Positions 22,259-29,733 of a stretch of 36,082 nt of DNA are shown one piece after another. The position numbers and the translations under genes were made by a program. Origin of the DNA: an uncultured Collinsella sp. (lineage in GTDB: Bacteria; Actinomycetota; Coriobacteriia; Coriobacteriales; Coriobacteriaceae); NCBI GenBank assembly GCA_900547765.1, contig URIA01000019.1:1-36082 (forward strand), written 5' to 3'. The notes beneath the pieces are model-generated. The model saw nothing but the letters and a program-made list of their open reading frames with translations, was not told where the DNA came from and did not search any database. How positions within the stretch are numbered: position 1 is the stretch's first letter; every line of letters starts with the position of its first letter.

Positions 22259-24685
22259 ATGAATAAGATCTTCGACAACAAGCAGGAGTTTACCGAGCTC
22301 TATCGCGATGCCGTCATGAGCATCAGTGGCAAGAGCGTCGAGGCCGCCAGCGACCTGGACCGCTTTAACGCCCTGGCCAAGCTCGTGGCCGAGAAGGCGC
22401 GCACCGTTGCCACCAAGAGTGACGCCCGTGTGACCGCCGAGGGCAAAAAGCGCGTGTACTACTTCTCGATCGAGTTTTTGATCGGCCGTCTGCTCGACAA
22501 CTACCTACTCAACTTTGGCGTGCGCGACATGGTCGCCGAGGCGCTCGACGACATGGGCTTTGATCTGTCCGTCATCGAGAACCAGGAGCCCGATCCGGCG
22601 CTGGGCAACGGCGGCCTGGGCCGTCTGGCCGCATGCTTCCTGGATTCCATGGCAGCCGAGGGCATTGCCGGCTACGGCAACGGCATGCGCTACCGTTACG
22701 GCCTGTTTAAGCAGGAGATCGTCAACGGCAGCCAGGTCGAGGCCACCGACGAATGGCTCACCCACGGCTATCCCTGGGAGGTCCGTCGACAGGACAAGGC
22801 CGTGACCATTAAGTTTGGTGGCCATGTAGAGGGCTTTGAGGAGAACGGCCGCACGTTCTACCGCACGGTGGACACGCAGGACATCCTGGCCGTCCCATAT
22901 GACATCCCCGTGGTGGGCTATGCCGGCGAGACCGTCAACAAGCTGCGCGTCTGGGCCGCCGAGCCGGTCGAGGAGCACTTTGACCTTGAGGCCTTCAACC
23001 GCGGCGACTACGCCCTGGCCGATGCCGAGCGTGCCGAGGCCGAGGCCATCAGCGCCATCCTCTACCCCAACGACGCAGGCGAGCACGGTCGTCTGCTGCG
23101 ACTGAAGCAGGAGTACCTGTTTGTCTCGGCCGGCATCTACAGTCTGCTCGACACCTTTGAGAAGGAGCACGGCGAGAACTGGGAGCTGCTGCCGCAGTTT
23201 GTGGCCATCCACACCAACGACACGCACCCCGCCATGTGCGGCCCCGAGCTCATGCGCATCCTCATCGACGAGAAGAAGCTCGAATGGGATGACGCCTGGA
23301 ACATCGTGACGCAGGTCGTGAGCTACACCAACCACACCATCCTGCCCGAAGCTCTGGAGAAATGGCCCATCGGCACGTTCTCCAAGCTGCTCCCCCGCGT
23401 GTACCAGATCATCGACGAGATCAGCCGTCGTTGGCACGAGTCGTTCGACACCACGCAGGAGGGCTGGCAGGAGCGTCTGCGCCAGACCGCCATTCTGTGG
23501 GACGGCGAGATTCGCATGGCCAACCTGTCCGTGATCTGCAGCCACAGCGTCAACGGCGTGGCCAGGATCCACTCCGACATTATCAAGAACATCGTGCTCA
23601 AGGACTTCTACGCCCTGACGCCCGAGAAGTTCAACAACAAGACCAACGGCATCTCGCACCGTCGCTTCTTTGCCGAGGCCAACCCCACCTATGCCAAGCT
23701 CGTGACCGAGGCCATTGGCGACGGCTGGCTCAAGGACGCCTTTGAGCTGGAGAAGCTCAAGGAGTTTAAGGACGATACCGAGTTCCTGAAGGCGGTGGGT
23801 GCCTCCAAGCGCGCTAACAAGGAACGTCTGGCCGCCTACGTTAAGGCCGAGACCGGCTTGGTCATTGACCCCAACACCGTCTTCGATGTTCAGGTAAAGC
23901 GCTTCCACGCCTACAAGCGCCAGCTCATGAACATCATGAAGGTGATGGACATCTACAACCGTCGCATTGCCAATCCCAACTTCCACGTGACGCCGACGAC
24001 CTTCATCTTTAGTGGCAAGGCTGCCTCGAGCTACACCTTTGCCAAGGAGACCATCCGCCTCATTAACTCCGTCGCCGACGTCATCAACAACGATGCCCGC
24101 GTCAACGAGGTCATGAAGGTCTGCTTTATCCCCAACTTCCGCGTGAGCAACGCCCAGCTCATCTACCCCGCCGCCGAGATCTCGGAGCAGATCTCCACGG
24201 CCGGCAAGGAGGCCTCGGGCACGTCCAACATGAAGCTCATGATGAACGGCGCCATTACGCTGGGCACCCTCGACGGCGCCAACATCGAGATCGCCGACCT
24301 GGCCGGCCGCGAGAACGAGGCCATCTTTGGCCTGACCGCCCCCGAGGTCGGGCAGCTCTGGGCATCCAACAGCTACTTTGCGTGGGATACCCTCAACGGC
24401 GACCGTGAGCGTCTGGGCCGCGTGATGGACGAGCTCAAGGACAACACCTTTGCGGGTCTTTCGGGCAACTTCGAGAGCATCTACAACGAGCTCATGAACA
24501 ACAACGACCCCGACCTGGTCATGGCTGACTTCCGTAGCTACGTGGATGCATGGGAGAACCTCACGGGCAGCTACGGCGACCAGGAGGCCTGGAACCGCAA
24601 GGCCCTGCTCAACACCGCCTCGAGTGGCTGGTTCTCGTCCGACCGCACCATTCGCGAGTATCGCGACGAGATCTGGCACGCATAA
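22259..24685 (+). CDS. glgP: glycogen/maltodextrin phosphorylase
   Basis: 808 residues, the normal size for a GT35 phosphorylase. It releases glucose-1-phosphate from chain ends using phosphate. Visible motifs are KKRVYYFSIEFLIGRLLDNY, the active-site loop DPALGNGGLGRLAACFLDS, FVAIHTNDTHPAMCGPELMR, and the pyridoxal-phosphate site KEASGTSNMKLMMNGAITLG, with the PLP lysine at about residue 659. The ATG at 22259 has AAAGGA 5 nt upstream. It follows glgB after 94 bp and precedes glgC after 104 bp, so synthesis and breakdown genes are in one operon. No Lys/Ala tail is present, unlike GlgB and GlgA. Assignment is secure. Confidence 0.97.
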   Translation: MNKIFDNKQEFTELYRDAVMSISGKSVEAASDLDRFNALAKLVAEKARTVATKSDARVTAEGKKRVYYFSIEFLIGRLLDNYLLNFGVRDMVAEALDDMGFDLSVIENQEPDPALGNGGLGRLAACFLDSMAAEGIAGYGNGMRYRYGLFKQEIVNGSQVEATDEWLTHGYPWEVRRQDKAVTIKFGGHVEGFEENGRTFYRTVDTQDILAVPYDIPVVGYAGETVNKLRVWAAEPVEEHFDLEAFNRGDYALADAERAEAEAISAILYPNDAGEHGRLLRLKQEYLFVSAGIYSLLDTFEKEHGENWELLPQFVAIHTNDTHPAMCGPELMRILIDEKKLEWDDAWNIVTQVVSYTNHTILPEALEKWPIGTFSKLLPRVYQIIDEISRRWHESFDTTQEGWQERLRQTAILWDGEIRMANLSVICSHSVNGVARIHSDIIKNIVLKDFYALTPEKFNNKTNGISHRRFFAEANPTYAKLVTEAIGDGWLKDAFELEKLKEFKDDTEFLKAVGASKRANKERLAAYVKAETGLVIDPNTVFDVQVKRFHAYKRQLMNIMKVMDIYNRRIANPNFHVTPTTFIFSGKAASSYTFAKETIRLINSVADVINNDARVNEVMKVCFIPNFRVSNAQLIYPAAEISEQISTAGKEASGTSNMKLMMNGAITLGTLDGANIEIADLAGRENEAIFGLTAPEVGQLWASNSYFAWDTLNGDRERLGRVMDELKDNTFAGLSGNFESIYNELMNNNDPDLVMADFRSYVDAWENLTGSYGDQEAWNRKALLNTASSGWFSSDRTIREYRDEIWHA

Positions 24686-24719
24686 AGCGCGCGAGCTCCC
24701 TTTGCCGCACGGCATTACT

Positions 24720-24750
24720 CGACGGGCGTGACAGTGCGCCGCGCCCGTCG
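24720..24750 (+). repeat. stem-loop between glgP and glgC
   Basis: CGACGGGCG (24720-24728) and CGCCCGTCG (24742-24750) pair over 9 bp with a 13-nt loop. There is no T-run, so it is more likely an mRNA processing or stability element than a terminator. Confidence 0.7.
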
Positions 24751-24789
24751 CTAATGGGTTAGGAACATCGATGACAGAAGGAGAAATCG

Positions 24790-25938
24790 ATGAGTAAGAA
24801 AGAATGCATCGCGATGCTCCTCGCAGGAGGACAGGGCAGCCGATTGGGGGCACTCACCCAAAAGATCGCCAAGCCGGCGGTTAGCTTTGGTGGCAAGTTC
24901 CGCATTATCGACTTTTCGCTGTCCAACTGCTCCAACTCGGGCATCGACACGGTGGGCGTTCTGACGCAGTACCGTCCCTACCTGCTGCATGCCTACGTGG
25001 GCTCCGGCGAGGCGTGGGATCTGGACAGCCGCGACGGCGGCGTTTCGATCCTGCCGCCGTACGAGACGCAGACCGGCGGCGCCTGGTATGCGGGCACGGC
25101 CGACGCCATTACGCAGAACCTCGACTACATCAAGGCCAACGACCCCAAGTACGTCCTGATTCTTTCGGGCGATCACCTGTATCGCATGGACTACCGCAAG
25201 ATGCTCAAGACGCACATTGAGAACAACGCCGACCTCACGGTGAGCGTTATGCCCGTGCCGTGGGAGGAGGCCAGCCGCTTTGGCATCCTGACCACCGACC
25301 CCGAAGACGGCCGCATCACCAAGTTTACCGAGAAGCCCGAGAAGCCCGATTCGAACCTCGCGTCCATGGGCATCTACATCTTCTCGGCCGACGTGCTGAT
25401 CGAGGCGCTCGAGGAGGACGCTCTGGACCAGCGCTCGAGCCACGACTTTGGCAAGGACATCATCCCCAAGCTGCTCGGTGAGAACAAGCGCCTGTACAGC
25501 TACGAGTTCCACGGCTTCTGGAAGGACGTCGGCACCATCGCCAGCTTCCATGAGACCTCGATGGACCTGCTGGGTAACAACCCCGAGTTCGATCTGTTCG
25601 ACAAGAACTTCCCCATCATGTCCAACATCACCACGCGTCCGCCGCACTACATTGGCCCGGACGGCCGCCTAGACGACTGCCTGGTCTCCAATGGCTGCAA
25701 GATCTACGGCACCGCTCGCCACTCGATCCTTTCGACCGATGTCATTATCGAGGAGCGCGCCGTGGTCGAGGACTCCGTGCTGCTGCCGGGTGCGCACGTT
25801 AAGAGCGGCGCGCACATCTGCCGCGCTATTTTGGGCGAGAACTCCACGGTCGAAGAGGGCGTGAAGCTCGGCTCTGTCGATACCACCAAGGATACGGCCG
25901 TCGTTGGAAATGACGTCGTTATCGGGAAGGGGGAATGA
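24790..25938 (+). CDS. glgC: glucose-1-phosphate adenylyltransferase, catalytic subunit
   Basis: 382 residues. It makes ADP-glucose, the donor for glycogen synthase. The nucleotide-binding start is CIAMLLAGGQGSRLGALTQK, followed by KPAVSFGGKFRIIDF, YAGTADAITQNLDYI, VLILSGDHLYRMDY and the glucose-1-phosphate site SRFGILTTD plus FTEKPEKP. The C-terminal third is a left-handed beta-helix with hexapeptide-like repeats. The ATG at 24790 has AGAAGGAG 6 nt upstream. glgD follows after 4 bp. The catalytic and substrate residues are intact here, whereas GlgD lacks them, as in the Firmicutes GlgC/GlgD heteromeric enzyme. Confidence 0.96.
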   Translation: MSKKECIAMLLAGGQGSRLGALTQKIAKPAVSFGGKFRIIDFSLSNCSNSGIDTVGVLTQYRPYLLHAYVGSGEAWDLDSRDGGVSILPPYETQTGGAWYAGTADAITQNLDYIKANDPKYVLILSGDHLYRMDYRKMLKTHIENNADLTVSVMPVPWEEASRFGILTTDPEDGRITKFTEKPEKPDSNLASMGIYIFSADVLIEALEEDALDQRSSHDFGKDIIPKLLGENKRLYSYEFHGFWKDVGTIASFHETSMDLLGNNPEFDLFDKNFPIMSNITTRPPHYIGPDGRLDDCLVSNGCKIYGTARHSILSTDVIIEERAVVEDSVLLPGAHVKSGAHICRAILGENSTVEEGVKLGSVDTTKDTAVVGNDVVIGKGE

Positions 25939-25942
25939 TCCG

Positions 25943-27070
25943 ATGATCAATCGCAAGGCCATCGGTTATATCACCGCTAACTACTCTTCGTCCTACGGCA
26001 GTGTCCTGCTCAAGGACCGCCCCATCGCGTCCGTTCCGTTTTTGGGCCGCTACCGCCTGATCGACTTTCCGCTGTCCAACATGATGAATGCCGGCATCAA
26101 GACCGTTGGAGTCGTCATGCCGGGTAACTACCGCTCGCTGATCGACCACGTGGGCTCGGGCAAGGACTGGGGCCTGGACCGCAAGAAGGGCGGCCTGTTC
26201 ATGGTCCCCGGCAACGCGTATGGCACCACCAAGGGCGGCATGCGCTTCCTGCTGCGCGACATCATCTCCAACAAGACACTGTTCCAGCGCTCGCAGAAGC
26301 CCTATGTTGTGATGATGGGCACCAACATCATCTTTAACATGGACCTCAACACCATCATCGAGGCGCACGAGAACTCTGGCGCCCAGATGACCGTGGTGTA
26401 CTGCAAGGCCACGCGCAATGTTGATGACGAGACCAAGCTCGAGATTAACGAGAACGGCCGCCTGACAGGCGTGAGCGCCGGCGTCGTGTACGGCGACAAC
26501 GCGTCCATGGACTGCTGCATCGTCAACCGCGAGACGCTGCTCGAGATCATCGACCACTACCAGGCCGCCGACTATCTGGACCTGCTCGAGGCACTCCAGG
26601 GCGACTTTGGCAACATCGACGTGTGCAGCTACGAGTACAAGGGCGAGGTCGTGGGCGTGTTTAGCGAGAAGTCGCTATATCGCCGCAGCATGGACCTGCT
26701 CGACCAGACCGTAGCCGACCAGCTCTTCGATCCCGAGCGCCCGATTCTGACCAAGGCCCACGACGTGCCGCCTTCGCGCTATGCGACCGGCAGCCACGCG
26801 TGCAACTCGATCATCTCGGCCGGCTGCATCATCAAGGGCACCGTGCGCAACTCGATCCTGTCGCGCGGCGTCGTGGTCGAGGAGGGCGCTTCGGTGACCA
26901 ACTCGATCATCAACCAGAGCTGCATCATCAAGAGCGGCGCCCGCGTTGAGAACGCCATTCTGGACAAGAACAACGTGGTCCCCACCAACACCGAGCTTCG
27001 CGGCACGCCCGAGAACATCCTGGTGCTGGGCAAGGCTCCGTTAACTTCCGACACCACCATCGTACGTTAA
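25943..27070 (+). CDS. glgD: glucose-1-phosphate adenylyltransferase, GlgD-type subunit
   Basis: 375 residues, homologous to GlgC but with a degenerate active site: the start reads AIGYITANYSSSYGSVLLKD in place of the LLAGGxGxRL nucleotide loop. FLGRYRLIDFPLSNMMNAGI, YVVMMGTNIIFNMDLNTI and a C-terminal beta-helix are kept. GlgD proteins partner GlgC and raise activity of the complex. The ATG at 25943 lies 4 bp after the glgC stop with GGGGG upstream; an ORF start at 25904 lies within glgC. This gene pair is best known from Firmicutes. Assignment is secure; how far it is catalytic is unknown. Confidence 0.95.
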   Translation: MINRKAIGYITANYSSSYGSVLLKDRPIASVPFLGRYRLIDFPLSNMMNAGIKTVGVVMPGNYRSLIDHVGSGKDWGLDRKKGGLFMVPGNAYGTTKGGMRFLLRDIISNKTLFQRSQKPYVVMMGTNIIFNMDLNTIIEAHENSGAQMTVVYCKATRNVDDETKLEINENGRLTGVSAGVVYGDNASMDCCIVNRETLLEIIDHYQAADYLDLLEALQGDFGNIDVCSYEYKGEVVGVFSEKSLYRRSMDLLDQTVADQLFDPERPILTKAHDVPPSRYATGSHACNSIISAGCIIKGTVRNSILSRGVVVEEGASVTNSIINQSCIIKSGARVENAILDKNNVVPTNTELRGTPENILVLGKAPLTSDTTIVR

Positions 27071-27101
27071 CGTTGGCACCGCAACATCGCTCGTAACATG
27101 T

Positions 27102-27137
27102 AGAATAGCCGCCCGGTTAGCGCCAGGCGGCTATTCT
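27102..27137 (+). promoter_or_regulatory. 12-bp stem-loop just before glgA
   Basis: AGAATAGCCGCC (27102-27113) and GGCGGCTATTCT (27126-27137) form a perfect 12-bp stem with a 12-nt loop, ending 13 bp before the GGGAG site of glgA. No T-run follows. It could be an attenuator, a protein-binding site or an mRNA stabiliser. A TAGAAT hexamer at 27101-27106 overlaps it, but no good -35 fits. Confidence 0.65.
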
Positions 27138-27160
27138 CGAATTGCAACATGGGAGACAAT

Positions 27161-29518
27161 ATGGCAGATTCCAGCAAAAAGATGCAGATCGTGTTTGCCT
27201 CGGCCGAGTGTGCACCGTTTGTAAAGACCGGTGGCCTGGGCGACGTGGCGGGCTCGCTGCCCGCGGCGCTTGTGCGCGCCGGCGCCGAAGTTATCGTAAT
27301 GGTGCCTAAGTACGCCACCATCAAGGATGAGTACAAGGCGCAGATGGAGCACTTTGCCGATTTCTACGTGAGCCTGGGCTGGCGCAACGAATACTGCGGG
27401 CTCGAGAAGCTCGAGAGCGACGGCGTCACCTATATGTTCATCGACAACGAGCGCTACTTTGCGCGCGACTATCCGTACGGCTTCTTTGATGACGGCGAGC
27501 GCTTCGCGTTTTTTTCCAAGGCCATCACCGAGAGTCTGCAGCACCTGCCGGCCGGTTTTGAGTGTGACATCCTGCACTGCAATGACTGGCAGACGGCACT
27601 GGCGCCCGTGTTCTTGCGCGAGTTCTACCAGGGCCTGCCGCTGTACGACCGCGTCAAGACCGTATTCTCGATCCACAACGTGGCGTTCCAAGGCCAGTTT
27701 AGCGACACCGTGATGGAGGACATCCTGGGCGTGGCGCACATTCCGGCGGCCGCCTCGCAGCTGCGTTGCGACGCCTGCAGCATCAACTACATGCTGGGTG
27801 CCCTGCGCTATGCCGATGCCATCACCACGGTGAGCCCCACCTATGCCAACGAGATCCAGACGCCCGAGTTTGGCGAGGGCCTGGATGGCGTGCTGCGCGA
27901 GCGTTCGTACGCGCTGCAGGGCATTTTGAATGGCATCGACGTCGCAGGCTTTGACCCGGCGACCGACAAGCGCATTGCCGCCAACTACACCGTGGAGGAC
28001 CGTTCTGGTAAGGCCGTGTGCAAGGCCAAGCTGCAGGAAGAGCTGGGGCTCGAGGTTCGCGACGACCGTCCGCTTATGGTCATGGTCACGCGTCTGACGC
28101 GCCAGAAGGGCTTGGATCTGGTCATGTACGCGCTCGATCGCATTTTGGCAGGCGGCGTGCAGGTGGCCGTGCTTGGCACTGGCGACCGCGACTACGAGGA
28201 CGGACTGCGATACTTCCAGGACAAGTACCCCGGCACCATGGCCGCACGCATCGAGTTCGATCCTGCGCTGTCGCAGCGTATGTATGCCGCAGCCGACATG
28301 TTCCTGATGCCTTCGAAGTTTGAGCCCTGCGGCCTGTCGCAGATCATCGCCATGCGCTACGGTACCCTGCCCATCGTGCGCGAGACCGGTGGCCTGAAGG
28401 ACACTGTGATCCCGTACAACGAGTTTACCGGCGAGGGTACGGGCTTCTCGTTTAGCAACTTTAACGGCGACGAGATGGGCGACGCGGTGTTCCGCGCGGC
28501 GCGTCTGTTCTGGGATAACCGCGAGGCGTGGGATCAGCTGGTCACGCAGGCCATGAGCCAGGACTTTAGCTGGACGCGCTCGGCCGATAAATATCTGGAC
28601 CTGTACTTCTTTATGCACCCGGAGATTGAGAGGCCGGCGGCTGTTGTCGACGAGCCTGAGGCTGTGGCTGAGCCGGTGGCCGCTGAGCCGGAGCCGGAGC
28701 CCAAGGCCGAGGAGAAGCCGGTTGAGGCTGAGACCGCAAAGGCCGAGCCTGAGGTGAAGGCTGAAGTTGCTCCTGGGGCAGAGGCAGAGGCCGAGGTCAA
28801 GCCTGCTGCAAAGCCTGCGGCAAAGAAGACCGCGACTCGTAAGACGACGGCGAAGAAGGCCGCTGCGAGCAAGACCGCGACCGCGAGCAAGACCACCGCT
28901 GCCAGGACAACGACCGCGCGCAAGCGCACCACCGCCGCTGCCAAGAAAGCCGCCGAGGCCGTGGCTGCTCCCGAGGTAAAGGCCGCGGTCGCAGAGGCCA
29001 AGCCGGCCGCCAAGGCTCCGGCAAAGACCGCTGCCAAGAAGACGACCACGACCGCCAAGAAGGCAACGACCGCCAAGAAGACCACGGCAACGAAGTCGAC
29101 GGCCGTCAAGGCTACTGCGACCAAGGCCGCTCCGAAGGCCGCCGCAAATGCTACTGCGACCAAGGCCGAGGAGGCAGCCGCCGAGCCCAAGGCCGAGGCA
29201 GCTGTCGAGGCCAAGCCGACCGCCAAGACCACCACGCGCAAGCGCACTGCAACGACGGCCAAAAAGACCACGACCAAGGCTGCTGCTCCTAAGGCGGAAG
29301 CTAAGGCTGAGGCCAAACCCGCAGTAAAGGCCAAGCCTGCGCCGAAGGCCGCCGAGGTCAAGCCCGCTGCCGCCAAAGAGGAGCCCAAGGCCGAGGTAAA
29401 GGCCAAGCCCGAGCCCACAATGGAGACCCCGGTCTCCCCCGCCGCCGCAACCGAGAAAAAGGCGCCGTCGAAGAAGACTTCCGTCCGCAAGGCAACGGCC
29501 ACCCGCAAGCGCCGCTAA
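27161..29518 (+). CDS. glgA: glycogen synthase with about 300-residue Lys/Ala-rich tail
   Basis: 785 residues, about 300 more than usual for GT5 glycogen synthase. It extends alpha-1,4 glucan from ADP-glucose. The catalytic part (1-490) begins QIVFASAECAPFVKTGGLGD with the donor-binding Lys, then HCNDWQTALAPVFL, VFSIHNVAFQGQF, MVTRLTRQKGLDLVMYALD and FEPCGLSQIIAMRYGTLP. From about residue 490 the protein is low complexity: first Glu/Pro/Ala-rich, then Lys/Ala/Thr-rich with AAKKTTT- and AAKPAAK-like repeats, ending ATRKRR. The ATG at 27161 was chosen for GGGAG 5 nt upstream; an ATG at 27149 is less likely. Last gene of the glg operon, before a terminator. Confidence 0.95.
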   Translation: MADSSKKMQIVFASAECAPFVKTGGLGDVAGSLPAALVRAGAEVIVMVPKYATIKDEYKAQMEHFADFYVSLGWRNEYCGLEKLESDGVTYMFIDNERYFARDYPYGFFDDGERFAFFSKAITESLQHLPAGFECDILHCNDWQTALAPVFLREFYQGLPLYDRVKTVFSIHNVAFQGQFSDTVMEDILGVAHIPAAASQLRCDACSINYMLGALRYADAITTVSPTYANEIQTPEFGEGLDGVLRERSYALQGILNGIDVAGFDPATDKRIAANYTVEDRSGKAVCKAKLQEELGLEVRDDRPLMVMVTRLTRQKGLDLVMYALDRILAGGVQVAVLGTGDRDYEDGLRYFQDKYPGTMAARIEFDPALSQRMYAAADMFLMPSKFEPCGLSQIIAMRYGTLPIVRETGGLKDTVIPYNEFTGEGTGFSFSNFNGDEMGDAVFRAARLFWDNREAWDQLVTQAMSQDFSWTRSADKYLDLYFFMHPEIERPAAVVDEPEAVAEPVAAEPEPEPKAEEKPVEAETAKAEPEVKAEVAPGAEAEAEVKPAAKPAAKKTATRKTTAKKAAASKTATASKTTAARTTTARKRTTAAAKKAAEAVAAPEVKAAVAEAKPAAKAPAKTAAKKTTTTAKKATTAKKTTATKSTAVKATATKAAPKAAANATATKAEEAAAEPKAEAAVEAKPTAKTTTRKRTATTAKKTTTKAAAPKAEAKAEAKPAVKAKPAPKAAEVKPAAAKEEPKAEVKAKPEPTMETPVSPAAATEKKAPSKKTSVRKATATRKRR

Positions 29519-29552
29519 TCCAGACGATCCATAACCTCATCAAACCCTAAGC

Positions 29553-29584
29553 AAGGGGCGCTCCAACCGGGCGCCCCTTCTCTG
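29553..29584 (+). terminator. intrinsic terminator of the glycogen operon
   Basis: AAGGGGCGC (29553-29561) and GCGCCCCTT (29571-29579) form a 9-bp stem with a 9-nt loop, followed by TTCTCT. The T-run is imperfect. Confidence 0.75.
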
Positions 29585-29591
29585 TAGGTAG

Positions 29592-29710
29592 TGGTAAAAC
29601 GATTTTCTAGGACAACCGTTCGCCGATGGTAAACGGATGTTGTTTATACACCCTGTGTACTACAGATATACTTACATCTTAGGCGTAAAACCCATGGCCC
29701 GCAGGCCATG
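29592..29710 (+). promoter_or_regulatory. upstream region of the GH13-GH77 gene: operator-like sites, possible -10, hairpin
   Basis: TGGTAAAAC at 29592-29600 and TGGTAAAC at 29627-29634 match the sites upstream of glgB. A TATACT hexamer near 29668 could be a -10 box; no good -35 was found. CATGGCC (29693-29699) and GGCCATG (29704-29710) form a 7-bp hairpin about 24 bp before the start codon. Confidence 0.55.
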
Positions 29711-29733
29711 ATTCTATTGAACTGGACCGTACT

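Noticed and set aside
22505..24853. 782-codon open frame antisense to glgP, and similar long antisense frames opposite glgB, glgA, rfbA and the radical SAM gene
   Set aside because: They mirror well-identified genes. High GC with strong third-position bias keeps antisense frames open; their products are Val/Ala/Gly/His-rich and match no family.
28534..29508. 324-codon minus-strand frame opposite the GlgA tail, rich in Ala and Val
   Set aside because: It is the complement of Lys/Ala codon repeats and looks hydrophobic only for that reason.
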